Origin: Spirochaetia bacterium UBA6919
Lineage (GTDB): Bacteria; Spirochaetota; UBA6919
Assembly (NCBI GenBank): GCA_002450905.1
Contig: DKAT01000061.1
Coordinates: 20,039 to 37,338, forward strand
Reading direction: 5' to 3'
Length of the DNA: 17,300 nt
The position numbers and the translations under genes were made by a program. Shown piece by piece: positions 1 through 7,779 of the stretch. Positions within the stretch are counted from its first letter, which is position 1, and each line of letters begins with the position of its first letter. The notes beneath the pieces were generated by a model. It ran no database searches. It worked only from the letters and a program-made list of their open reading frames with translations, and was not told the origin of the DNA.

Positions 1-152
1 AATAATAATAGAAAAAATACGATAATCCAACGCATATACTAACTCCTGATTAAGCTTTATATATATAACTTAACGAGGATTTTTAAAATATCCAATATTT
101 TTTGAATATTTTTTAATATATGTTTTAATGATGGGTTGTAGTTTAGGAATAG

Positions 153-968
153 TCAGGCTACGGTACCAGTGGTATATATTATTTCGAGACTGAGTTTTAT
201 TCCTTTGTCATCCTGGCATTTTTGAATTTCATTGAGATGGTTTTCTTTGAAATCTTTTAACTGATCTTCGGATAATTGATTTAGAAAGCCTCTGTATCCA
301 GCATTCCAGAGGATATCCCACCATTCCTCGGCGTTTTCGAGATGATAACCGATATCGTGTTTATGAACCTGAATATTTTTTAAGCCTGCATCTTTAAACA
401 ATTGCTCATTGAGATCTGGAGAATCGAGACGTGCCCAGGATGTTTTTGGAATCTCAAGACCATGATTTTCCAGACGTGCTTTACAGAGTTCTGTGAGGGG
501 GGAGAAGGATCCTTTGTTAAAAGTGCTTATGGTGATTCGTCCCTCTGATCTGATTTTTTTGGAAATCGCTTTTAATGTTCCCTGCATATCCTCAACGAAG
601 AATATACCAAATGCTATGGATGCTTTATCAAAAAGATGATCCGGGAAATCCAGGTTCTGCATATCCATTTCAGTGAAGGTGGTGTTGTTTAAACCTAGTT
701 TATTTGCTTTGAGGGTCGCTTGATTGAGCATTCCTGGAGATAAGTCGATACCCGTGATGTGTCCTTTTGGGAGGTGGTGAGCAATGTTTAGGGCTACGTT
801 TCCAGTACCAGTAGCGATATCTAGGACTTTTTCATCACCAGTTAGGTGGAGATATTTGGTGAGATATTTGGCGCTTTCAGAGAAAAATCGTAGTGCTGGT
901 TTGTCATATCCTTCTGAAACGATATTAAAAGTTTTTCGGGTATTTTCTTTTCTTTCTGATTCAGTCAA
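153..968 (-). CDS. Class I SAM-dependent methyltransferase (UbiE-like)
   Basis: Predicted to transfer a methyl group from S-adenosylmethionine to a small-molecule acceptor in the cytoplasm; the substrate cannot be told from sequence. The Rossmann fold shows motif I VLDIATGTGN (about residues 48-57), the acidic end of strand 2 in GIDLSPGML (about 73-81), a post-II region with MDMQNLDFPD and the SEGRITIST strand near 141. The length of 271 residues is usual for UbiE/Methyltransf_11 proteins. The reading frame opens with TTG at 998, but a second TTG at 968 has AGGAG at 976-980, seven bases upstream, and there is no ATG in the N-terminal part, so I chose 968. No quinone-biosynthesis gene is adjacent, so a ubiE name is not justified. 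Confidence 0.85.
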   Translation of the reverse strand: MTESERKENTRKTFNIVSEGYDKPALRFFSESAKYLTKYLHLTGDEKVLDIATGTGNVALNIAHHLPKGHITGIDLSPGMLNQATLKANKLGLNNTTFTEMDMQNLDFPDHLFDKASIAFGIFFVEDMQGTLKAISKKIRSEGRITISTFNKGSFSPLTELCKARLENHGLEIPKTSWARLDSPDLNEQLFKDAGLKNIQVHKHDIGYHLENAEEWWDILWNAGYRGFLNQLSEDQLKDFKENHLNEIQKCQDDKGIKLSLEIIYTTGTVA

Positions 969-1005
969 TTTCTGACTCCTATTATTTATGTATATCAATC
1001 TAATT

Positions 1006-1034
1006 TAAATAACTAATTTATTAAGTATCGTCAA
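1006..1034 (-). promoter_or_regulatory. Possible sigma-70 promoter of the methyltransferase gene
   Basis: On the minus strand TTGACG (1034-1029) is followed after 17 bases by TATTTA (1011-1006). The -35 box matches the consensus at five of six positions, but the -10 box is poor (three of six). The position, about 40 bases upstream of the TTG start, is right. In DNA this AT-rich a chance match is possible. Confidence 0.25.
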
Positions 1035-1116
1035 GGGGAGGCGAATTGATCACTGGATATTTATGAAAGAATTATTTATAAAGTTTTAGATGAGATTTAA
1101 ATATTTTTTTTAGAAG

Positions 1117-1150
1117 AAAAAATAAGGAAGGGATCAGTACCCCTTCCTTA
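1117..1150 (-). terminator. Intrinsic terminator of the basic lipoprotein gene
   Basis: A perfect 10-bp inverted repeat (1123-1132 with 1141-1150, GGAAGGG/CCCTTCC core) encloses an eight-base loop. Read on the minus strand it is followed directly by six T (1122-1117). It lies 32 bases beyond the stop codon of the gene at 1182-1478, a standard Rho-independent layout. Confidence 0.85.
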
Positions 1151-1181
1151 AAATTTAAACAAGAAGAGAAATTATAAAATC

Positions 1182-1478
1182 TTATTTGCCTTCGAGTGCT
1201 TGTAATTTTTTTTCATATCTTTTAATTTTCTTTCTATAAGATCTTTTCCTTTTCTTACTTTTAGTTCTTTTTAATTTTCTTTTGTATTTTCTGATTAATC
1301 TCTTATACTTTGCTCGTTTTTTTGCGACTTCTGGATCCTCTTTCATAGGCTCATTTTTCATGGGTTCATTTTTCATGTGATCATTTTTCATAGGCTCAGG
1401 CTTTTGTTGATCATCACCGCACTGAGAATTTAGACCTACGAATAATGCGATCATAAGAATAACTATTATTTTTTTCAT
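1182..1478 (-). CDS. Small Lys/Arg-rich lipoprotein with pentapeptide repeats
   Basis: A 98-residue protein of unknown function, probably lipid-anchored on the periplasmic face or at the surface. Residues 1-19 form a signal peptide ending in LNSQC, a loose lipobox with Cys20 as the likely lipidated residue. Residues 29-48 are four copies of a P/H-M-K-N/E-D/E pentapeptide. Residues 52-98 are almost all Lys, Arg and Tyr (KKRAKYKRLIRKYKRKLKR is typical) with one helix likely. AGGAG at 1489-1493 lies ten bases before the ATG. The gene stands alone with its own terminator. The basic tail could bind polyanions such as peptidoglycan polymers, LPS or nucleic acid, but that is inference. Low-complexity tails give spurious database matches, so family assignment is not attempted. 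Confidence 0.7.
   Translation of the reverse strand: MKKIIVILMIALFVGLNSQCGDDQQKPEPMKNDHMKNEPMKNEPMKEDPEVAKKRAKYKRLIRKYKRKLKRTKSKKRKRSYRKKIKRYEKKLQALEGK
1335..1394 (-). repeat. 15-bp tandem coding repeat, four units
   Basis: Four consecutive 15-base units on the minus strand encode PMKND, HMKNE, PMKNE and PMKED in the lipoprotein at 1182-1478. Because the unit is a multiple of three, copy-number change would lengthen or shorten the linker without a frameshift. Confidence 0.75.
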
Positions 1479-1793
1479 AATAATGTTTCTCCTTTTAATA
1501 AATTTATATTATTTTGGTGTTCGATAATCAGAATGAATACGAATATTTTGAAATGAAATGTTATTTTTAGAAATCAAAATATCAAAATATTTTATTTATT
1601 GTGATCATCGCATTGTAACAAATGTAACAAATATTATATTTATGTCAAGCGTTATGTGTAAATTTATTTTTATACCTGTTGCAATTAATATTATTAGACT
1701 AAAATCCATTATGATATGGCTTAGTACAGTTGATCCACCATAATTTTTTTGTGTATTTCAGTTTAATAAATATATTAATTAGGAGATGATTAA
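1479..1793. other. AT-rich divergent intergenic region
   Basis: This stretch separates the basic lipoprotein gene (-) from the RHH-like gene (+) and should hold both promoters, but no convincing -35/-10 pair stands out. A perfect tandem duplication of TGTAACAAA lies at 1614-1631, about 165 bases upstream of the RHH-like gene. A 61-codon open frame at 1558-1743 has no ribosome site or protein-like character and is not called. Confidence 0.5.
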
Positions 1794-2165
1794 ATGACAA
1801 GCAGCAGTGTTACACTTGAAAGTAAACAAACATTTATATTGGAAAATGTATTACCTCACTCTTTATTAGAGAAGTATAATAAATTACCAAATGAAGAGAA
1901 AAATAAAATATCTGAATCGATTGCTAAATTTAAAAAAAATAATCAGAAGGAGGCATATCTCATGGAATATTTCCAATCTGATTTGAATGAAACAAAAAAT
2001 GAACTAGGGGAGGATAAGATTATTACTGTTCGTATGCCTGGAAATTATATGAAGTTCAGAGAGTTTTGCAGGAAAAATAAGTTGGAGGAGAAAGAAATTC
2101 TTAAGGGAATGATCAATAATTTTCTTGATAAGAACAAGGCTCTCAAAGTACAAATTGAGTATTAA
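1794..2165 (+). CDS. Small protein with ribbon-helix-helix-like C-terminus
   Basis: A 123-residue soluble protein. Residues 1-70 are charged and helical with no family I recognise. Residues about 74-118 have the pattern of a ribbon-helix-helix DNA-binding unit: a short strand IITVRMP, then helix A (NYMKFREFCRKNK), a turn, and helix B (EEKEILKGMINNFLDKNK). This is the MetJ/Arc/CopG arrangement used by many small repressors and antitoxins. AGGAG (1781-1785) lies eight bases before the ATG, supporting the start. No toxin gene is adjacent: the neighbour upstream is divergent and the downstream operon is convergent. The inferred role is a DNA-binding regulator, possibly autoregulating through the TGTAACAAA repeats at 1614-1631; this rests on pattern only. 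Confidence 0.6.
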   Translation: MTSSSVTLESKQTFILENVLPHSLLEKYNKLPNEEKNKISESIAKFKKNNQKEAYLMEYFQSDLNETKNELGEDKIITVRMPGNYMKFREFCRKNKLEEKEILKGMINNFLDKNKALKVQIEY

Positions 2166-2237
2166 TAATAGGATATTTTTTCCTGTAAACAGATAATATT
2201 AGAAGCGAATCAGATAATTATTCAATAACTATTAAAA

Positions 2238-3644
2238 TTAATCTATTCTATATTCTAGTAATTTATGATATTGTATTTTTTGGTTCATTGTGCGGGGAAT
2301 TTCTTTTATCGCAATAAAATGTTTTGGAAGTTTAAAATCTGCCAGATGTGTCCTGCAAAATTGCTTAAGATCATTTATGGATTGGTCAGTCTGTAAGTTA
2401 TTCAAGACGATGAATGCGATTAAGATTTCTCCTGCAATGGATTTCGTTGACTTAACAATGACCACAGCATCTTTCACTTGGGGAAATTTCTTAATCATAT
2501 TTTCTACTTCTAAGATAGATACACGGTTTCCAGCAATTTTGGCTATTTGAATGTCTCTTCCCATGAGAATAAAGTTATTATCATAGTACTTTATTATGTC
2601 TCCAGTCTTGTACCAAGATTTTTTTAAATATTCCTCAGATATAGTAGGACTTGAAATTTCAAGTATATCATCCGTGGATTTATTTTTTACATATGGAAAG
2701 AATGTCCAGTATTCCGAAATATTTGTCTTTCTATAAGCTATTCCTCCTGTCTCAGTTGATCCATATAGCTCCAGAATTGAAACTCCTAAATTATTTGTTA
2801 TATTTTCTGCAGTATCCCTTTCAAGTGGCATGGTAGAGGAAATGAAGTATTTAACATGGGAGAGGTTTTCAATTTGAAAATTCTTTTTCAGAAAAGAGAT
2901 ACCAGAGTATAATGACGGATTTCCTATTATCACAGTAGATTTATCCCTTATGACACCATCTTCAAGTATACCCAGTGGGGAGAAAGGAACGTCTAAATTG
3001 ATTTTACAACCAACTAATAAGGGTAGTAGCATAGTGAATAGTAGACCATAGATGTGAAATCCAGGAACGAGAGGAAGGAACACATCGCTTTCCTGTATAG
3101 ATAATAGTTTGTATAAATATTGGAGTTCTGTTATAATATTATAATATGTTTTAGATATTAATTTAGGCTGTCCTGTTGAACCTGAGGTGAAGAGATGAAG
3201 GAAAGTATCATTTTTATTTATTGAGAGTGATTTAACATTTCCTGAATATAGGATATCATTTGTGATTTGATCTATAAGAATATATTGTTTATTGGGAAGT
3301 AGAGATTTAATCTGTTTATAGTGATTAGCATTTGTTAAGATAATCTCACAAAGGGATTCAAGATGGGATATTTCATCTTTCAATTGATGATTAACCAAAA
3401 TAGGGATATTACCTGATACAAATATAGCATAAAATCCTATGACAAAGGGATAGCCACTTTCATGGAATAATAATATATTTTTATTTTTAAAATTAAATTG
3501 CTTCGAGAGGATGATAACATCATTATATAAAGTACCATAAGTGATGGAGTGTTTTTCTTTATGATGAAAAAAAGCTGTGTGACTATGATATCGAGCGTTA
3601 AAAATTTGAGAAATCTCTTTCAGAGAGTAAGAATTATTTGACAT
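2238..3644 (-). CDS. AMP-dependent acyl/aryl ligase of polyene locus
   Basis: Activates a carboxylic acid as acyl-adenylate and transfers it to a thiol, either CoA or an acyl carrier protein. Adenylation-domain motifs are complete: phosphate loop TSGSTGQPK (153-161), YGSTETGG (294-301), YKTGD (345-349), hinge GRDIQIAKIAGNRV (362-375) and the C-terminal catalytic lysine in RTMNQKIQ (Lys456). Length is 468 residues from ATG 3644; the open frame runs upstream to 3785, but that part lies inside the dehydratase gene and is not family-like. The start overlaps the dehydratase stop by 11 bases and GGAG lies 12 bases upstream, so coupling is likely. It is the last gene of the operon. In aryl polyene clusters such ligases (ApeH-like) load the aromatic starter acid; the substrate here is unknown. 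Confidence 0.85.
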   Translation of the reverse strand: MSNNSYSLKEISQIFNARYHSHTAFFHHKEKHSITYGTLYNDVIILSKQFNFKNKNILLFHESGYPFVIGFYAIFVSGNIPILVNHQLKDEISHLESLCEIILTNANHYKQIKSLLPNKQYILIDQITNDILYSGNVKSLSINKNDTFLHLFTSGSTGQPKLISKTYYNIITELQYLYKLLSIQESDVFLPLVPGFHIYGLLFTMLLPLLVGCKINLDVPFSPLGILEDGVIRDKSTVIIGNPSLYSGISFLKKNFQIENLSHVKYFISSTMPLERDTAENITNNLGVSILELYGSTETGGIAYRKTNISEYWTFFPYVKNKSTDDILEISSPTISEEYLKKSWYKTGDIIKYYDNNFILMGRDIQIAKIAGNRVSILEVENMIKKFPQVKDAVVIVKSTKSIAGEILIAFIVLNNLQTDQSINDLKQFCRTHLADFKLPKHFIAIKEIPRTMNQKIQYHKLLEYRID

Positions 3645-4071
3645 AGAGGGAGATTTCTCCTTCAGAATAGAGAATATTGTTAGAACGGATCTCAGCTTTG
3701 AAGGTATAGAACTGATCTGTATAATGAGATAAGTGGACTGTTGTTTGAAAGGAGTTATTAAGGGATAATAGATTATAAATATCAAGCTGATGAACTATTG
3801 TAAGATATCCAATTTTTGTTTGGCTTTGCTGTTTTGATGCGAAGAGATGATTGGGTGTAGAATTTCTGATTATATAAATGCCTGATGATTGTGCAATTAT
3901 TTCAAGATAAGCTGATTCGCATAAGATATTGTTTTCCTGTAAAAATGGATTTTGTGAGCTTACAATTCCGTTAGTAACTACACATTTATCATTGCATTGT
4001 ACAACCTCTTCTATCATACGTATTGGATATCCATGGGGTAGTTGGTCGATGTATTGATTTAATGACTCCAT
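3634..4071 (-). CDS. ApeP-like hot-dog 3-hydroxyacyl-ACP dehydratase
   Basis: Predicted to remove water from 3-hydroxyacyl-carrier-protein intermediates so that conjugated double bonds remain in the chain. At 145 residues it is a single hot-dog domain. LPHGYPIRMIEEVV (11-24) matches the opening LPH..PM..ID of FabZ-like enzymes. NPFLQENNILCESAYLEIIAQ (41-61) replaces the FabZ HFPGxPVxPG helix start but keeps the Glu and Gln of LEIIAQ (Glu57, Gln61), and KIGYL (86-90) fits the later G-F/Y-L strand. This is the pattern of the aryl-polyene ApeP-like branch rather than of housekeeping FabZ. It overlaps the lipoprotein gene upstream by 13 bases, with AGGA eight bases before ATG 4071, and overlaps the ligase gene downstream. 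Confidence 0.7.
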   Translation of the reverse strand: MESLNQYIDQLPHGYPIRMIEEVVQCNDKCVVTNGIVSSQNPFLQENNILCESAYLEIIAQSSGIYIIRNSTPNHLFASKQQSQTKIGYLTIVHQLDIYNLLSLNNSFQTTVHLSHYTDQFYTFKAEIRSNNILYSEGEISLYVK

Positions 4072-4706
4072 GTGATATTTCCTGATGGTAAAACTTTAGC
4101 GTCTAAAGTTACAATATTAAGTTTATAATTCATTCCAAGGTGTTCACAGATAGTTTTTTCAGGAAGAAGTAGATGATTATACATTCGATAATCCTTGAAA
4201 GTTATTCTATAAATTAATCGATTGGTGATATAAAAATATTTATACTTCAGATAATTCTTTTTATCATAAATTAATATTATCTTCTCTTCTGAATAGTCTT
4301 TATGGTGATGTTTGAATTTTTGTAAATCTTTATTGGTTTGAGCAAAATATATTCTCCAAATATCATATCCTACATAATTTGCTTTAAAATTACTATTATT
4401 TAACCTTTTTAAATGGATTGTTGATGAGATTTTTTGATTTAAATAAAATACAGAGAATATTGGTAAATTGAAATCCCCATAAGCATTTAGGGAGAATTGG
4501 TCATTTTTTTTTATGACGATACCATGAAGTATAAACTTTCTACTTTGATATTGTATCTTTGTAAGGTGTTCAATCTTAACGTGAGGTGGCAGGGTCATTT
4601 GCTGTTTAGAAGGATGTTCAGGAATTTGGAGAGAATAGTTATTTAAATTACAGGAAATTATCCAGATAGTGAATAATATAACCAGGATAATCAGGTATTT
4701 AGCCAT
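4059..4706 (-). CDS. DUF3261-like outer-membrane lipoprotein of polyene locus
   Basis: A 215-residue protein with an N-terminal hydrophobic segment ending in IISC, making Cys19 the probable lipidation site. The body is beta-rich with GDFNLPIFSVFYLN in the middle (about residues 77-90) and a C-terminal region YRITFKDYRMYNHLLLP. Its size, lipid anchor and place between exporter and dehydratase genes match the DUF3261 lipoproteins that recur in aryl polyene clusters; the assignment leans on context as much as on sequence. It overlaps the exporter gene by eight bases and has AAGGGG five bases before ATG 4706. It probably works in the envelope with the LolA-like protein and the MMPL exporter to place the product in the outer membrane. 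Confidence 0.65.
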   Translation of the reverse strand: MAKYLIILVILFTIWIISCNLNNYSLQIPEHPSKQQMTLPPHVKIEHLTKIQYQSRKFILHGIVIKKNDQFSLNAYGDFNLPIFSVFYLNQKISSTIHLKRLNNSNFKANYVGYDIWRIYFAQTNKDLQKFKHHHKDYSEEKIILIYDKKNYLKYKYFYITNRLIYRITFKDYRMYNHLLLPEKTICEHLGMNYKLNIVTLDAKVLPSGNITWSH

Positions 4707-7140
4707 CGATACCCCTTTTTATAAACATGGAACATAATATAGGAGTAAGAGTTAGGGAATATATCAAGGTGTATAAAATACCCAGAAATGTGACTAGACC
4801 AATTGTAAACAAGGCTTTGTTTCCTGAAATAATTAGTATTCCAAAGGATAATATAGTTGTAACAGCAGCAATGCTTACTGATAAAGGTGTATGATTATCC
4901 CAACCAGATATATAGCTATTTACTACAAATATACCATAGTCAACCCCGATTCCTATTATTAAGACAAGTGCAAAGAGGGAGATGATGTTTATATTAAGAT
5001 TGAGTAAAGTAATCGTACTTAGCATGGTTATAATACCTAGTATCGATGGAAGAAATGCAATGATTGATTTCTTTATATCTTTATACAACAGGATTAAAAA
5101 TATTCCTGTTGCTAATAAGCTGATCAGAATAAAGAAGATAATCTCTTTATTTAATATTTCAACAATCTGATTGAATAAGTTTGATCTATTTATATAATAA
5201 ATGTTATTATCCAAGTTTTGAATATTCTGAATGAGATTTGATATATTATGATTATTTTTCGCTTTAAAATAAGATATAATAATATGTTGTTTCTTAGATT
5301 TCTTATATACCTCATTGAGATAGCTTGAGAAGGGTGAGTTTTGGATATCTTTAGTATTTATATAATTGTAATAATATTTAAGCTGATTTACTTCTTTGAA
5401 AAACGAATCGAAGGCATTTATTTTAAAACCACTTTTCTGACCGACTTTTATAAAGTTATTTTTTATAACATCCCAATCTACACTTAATATTTTACTGACA
5501 ATTTGTTTTTGTTTATTTATGGATGGGAAAAAGGGACTTATATTAAAATAATTTTGGATGATATTATTTTTTTTTGCGTGTTGAAGTACTTTATATACCT
5601 TGTCATTCAGTTGTAAGGAATGTTGTAATGTAGATCCAGCCGATATTATTATATGATTTGATGAAATATCACCATATCTAGTAAAGATCTCACTTTCAAT
5701 ATCCTTGACTTCTCTTGGTATGTAATTGAAGTCAGATATTCTATTATTGATTTTCGTGTCAGATATAATGAATACACTAGCTATTATTATAAAAATAACA
5801 ATAGCTAGGAGGAAATTACGAAATGTCTTTTGGGGATACAAAAATCTCATAAATAATTCAGAATAGCTAACCAGTAATTTACTTGGTCTCATTTTCTGAC
5901 TTATTACAAATTGAGGAACAATTAACACACTGATAAGAAATGCTACAGTGATTCCAAAGCAGGAATAAATTGCAATTTCCTTTAGTATTCTAAGATTAGA
6001 GAAGTTAAATATAATGAAAGCCAAGACTGTTGTAAGATATCCAAACAAAAGACTCTTTAAAATACCCCGAAGTGCTTTTTGACGACGCTCTTTATTATCT
6101 TGGCTATTATTAAATAAATAACTACTAAAGAAATGTGTTGTATAATCTATACATATTCCAATAAGAGAGGTACCAAACACAAGTGTGATACCATGAATTG
6201 ATTTATAGAAAAGAGATAAAACAAATATTCCAGTAATAATTCCAACAAAAACTGGGAGTATACTGAGGATTAGAACCTTGGGTGATCTAAAGGATAGTAT
6301 ATATAGGAGAAGTATTGATAGTATTGATATAATAAGTATTGTGGATATGTCTTTTCTGATTAATTTTGCTGAATTTACTGAATAGACAGCACCACCAAGG
6401 ATTTTTATATTGATATCTTTGTTTTGATAAGACATTTTTTGTATTATATTTTGCAGATCCTTTAGCAGTAATACGTTTTTATCGATGTCAAATGCTTTAT
6501 ATTGAGGTTTTGTAATAACGAGAAGATGTTTTAAATCTTTAGAAAATAAATGATTATGTTTAATTTGTATTGAATAACTAATATTTTGGTTCATGATGCG
6601 GTGTATGGATGATTCGAATAATCCAAAGGGATCTCCCAATAAATATCTCTTTGTAACTATACTTTCAAAGGAGGATAACTTGCTTTCTATTATTTGAAGA
6701 CGATTTTGAATGTATTTTTCATCCAGGAACTTTTGGGAATTAAGCGATGACGGTTCTATAAGAAAAAATCTTTTGTTGAAAAAAGTTTGTTCTAATTTTA
6801 TAAATTGTTTTGTATTGAGTTGGTGGAATATCTTTTCAAAATGACCAGACTTCATAAGTTCATTCACAAGGACTTTTTTAATATTAATAAGTTGATTAGG
6901 CGTATTAACACTATTATTTTTTAAACTAATATCAATAAGAATCTGTTCAATTGAACCAATATGGCTAATTAATTCCATCTGTTTCTTTAATTTCCTGTCA
7001 GAGAAAGATACAAGTTTAGTAATATCACTATCCAGACGTATATTCTGATATATATATACCACCATCATGCCAACAGATAAAATGATTAAGGCATATACGA
7101 TTAATTTATTCTTTTCTACCCAATTAAATAAAGTATACAT
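4699..7140 (-). CDS. MMPL/RND-family lipid or polyene exporter
   Basis: Inner-membrane, proton-driven transporter of the hydrophobe/MMPL branch of the RND superfamily. About 12 membrane segments are visible in two sets: one at 12-32, five between 266 and 410 and one at 441-459, then five between 667 and 803. Large periplasmic loops lie at about 33-265 and 460-666. Each half has the Asp-Tyr pair typical of MMPL proteins: GICIDY (Asp332) and GIGVDY (Asp734). At 813 residues it has the usual length. The frame opens with TTG at 7149, overlapping the lolA-like stop codon, but the first ATG is at 7140; neither has a clear ribosome site, so translation is probably coupled. It resembles the exporters of aryl polyene and xanthomonadin clusters. 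Codons are very A/T-rich, and Ile, Asn and Lys dominate the protein. Confidence 0.88.
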   Translation of the reverse strand: MYTLFNWVEKNKLIVYALIILSVGMMVVYIYQNIRLDSDITKLVSFSDRKLKKQMELISHIGSIEQILIDISLKNNSVNTPNQLINIKKVLVNELMKSGHFEKIFHQLNTKQFIKLEQTFFNKRFFLIEPSSLNSQKFLDEKYIQNRLQIIESKLSSFESIVTKRYLLGDPFGLFESSIHRIMNQNISYSIQIKHNHLFSKDLKHLLVITKPQYKAFDIDKNVLLLKDLQNIIQKMSYQNKDINIKILGGAVYSVNSAKLIRKDISTILIISILSILLLYILSFRSPKVLILSILPVFVGIITGIFVLSLFYKSIHGITLVFGTSLIGICIDYTTHFFSSYLFNNSQDNKERRQKALRGILKSLLFGYLTTVLAFIIFNFSNLRILKEIAIYSCFGITVAFLISVLIVPQFVISQKMRPSKLLVSYSELFMRFLYPQKTFRNFLLAIVIFIIIASVFIISDTKINNRISDFNYIPREVKDIESEIFTRYGDISSNHIIISAGSTLQHSLQLNDKVYKVLQHAKKNNIIQNYFNISPFFPSINKQKQIVSKILSVDWDVIKNNFIKVGQKSGFKINAFDSFFKEVNQLKYYYNYINTKDIQNSPFSSYLNEVYKKSKKQHIIISYFKAKNNHNISNLIQNIQNLDNNIYYINRSNLFNQIVEILNKEIIFFILISLLATGIFLILLYKDIKKSIIAFLPSILGIITMLSTITLLNLNINIISLFALVLIIGIGVDYGIFVVNSYISGWDNHTPLSVSIAAVTTILSFGILIISGNKALFTIGLVTFLGILYTLIYSLTLTPILCSMFIKRGIDG

Positions 7141-7145
7141 TATGA

Positions 7146-7775
7146 TCAATTATTGAATGATGAATCGTTGATAAATTGGTTGATACGGATATTTGAAAAA
7201 TCAATTACGGTGTAATCCCTGGAAGGTTCAATAATTTGTATTTGCTGAATTAATTTATGCTGGCTGAAACGAAGAATAATCATTTTTACATATTTCTTGA
7301 AATTGTTTTTCTTTGGTGTTAAGTAAATTATACTTCCATTGGAGGAGACAAAATAATTATTACTTATATCATCCAGTGATTTCAGACCCATGATAAGGAA
7401 AATATTCTCAAATAAAGCTTTTAACTGGGAGTTCTCCTCAAGATCTATTTCCTCCCTCTCATTTAACTGGGGATAATACTTTATAACTTTGTTCCCATTG
7501 AGAATAAATCGGTAAGAGTAAGGCTTGTTCATTTTCCAAAGAACTTTATCGGGTTTTTTAAAATAGAATTCGCCCTGTGAAACCTGAGGAGATTTCATAA
7601 CCGTGAGATATTTCTTCTGAATAAAATTGGCTTGCAATGTTGTTATATTTTTATAATTATTTAAATAATATATTAATGTGCGATTTGAATGAAGATGATT
7701 TTCGGGGATCCCTATTGAAATAATAAATAAAATTAATAATAAAATAAACTTATAAATCTTCACAAAATACCTCAT
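7146..7775 (-). CDS. LolA-like periplasmic lipid carrier of polyene locus
   Basis: A 209-residue exported protein. Residues about 7-22 are a hydrophobic signal segment. The mature part shows the LolA opening: TLQANFIQKKYL, then SQGEFYFKKPDKVLWKMNKP and YRFILNGNKVIKYYPQLNE, the beta strands that form the hydrophobic half-barrel. LolA itself ferries lipoproteins across the periplasm; LolA-like proteins in aryl polyene clusters are thought to carry the polyene lipid from the MMPL exporter to the outer membrane. The context (halogenase-like gene four bases upstream, exporter immediately downstream) favours this dedicated role over housekeeping LolA. No ribosome site is visible before ATG 7775, consistent with coupling to the gene upstream. 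Confidence 0.8.
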   Translation of the reverse strand: MRYFVKIYKFILLLILFIISIGIPENHLHSNRTLIYYLNNYKNITTLQANFIQKKYLTVMKSPQVSQGEFYFKKPDKVLWKMNKPYSYRFILNGNKVIKYYPQLNEREEIDLEENSQLKALFENIFLIMGLKSLDDISNNYFVSSNGSIIYLTPKKNNFKKYVKMIILRFSQHKLIQQIQIIEPSRDYTVIDFSNIRINQFINDSSFNN

Positions 7776-7779
7776 TCTG

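Noticed and set aside
1..152. Repeated AATATTTTTT blocks downstream of the methyltransferase
   Set aside because: Low-complexity A/T sequence without a stable GC stem; not a supported terminator or repeat family.
1558..1743. 61-codon plus-strand open frame
   Set aside because: No ribosome site, atypical composition, and no similarity that I recognise; AT-rich DNA gives such frames by chance.
2170..2184. Small hairpin AGGA/TCCT in the convergent gap between the RHH-like gene and the ligase
   Set aside because: A stem of four pairs is too short to call a terminator.
3645..3785. 47-residue N-terminal extension of the acyl ligase
   Set aside because: It lies inside the dehydratase coding region and is not part of the adenylation fold; ATG 3644 is preferred.
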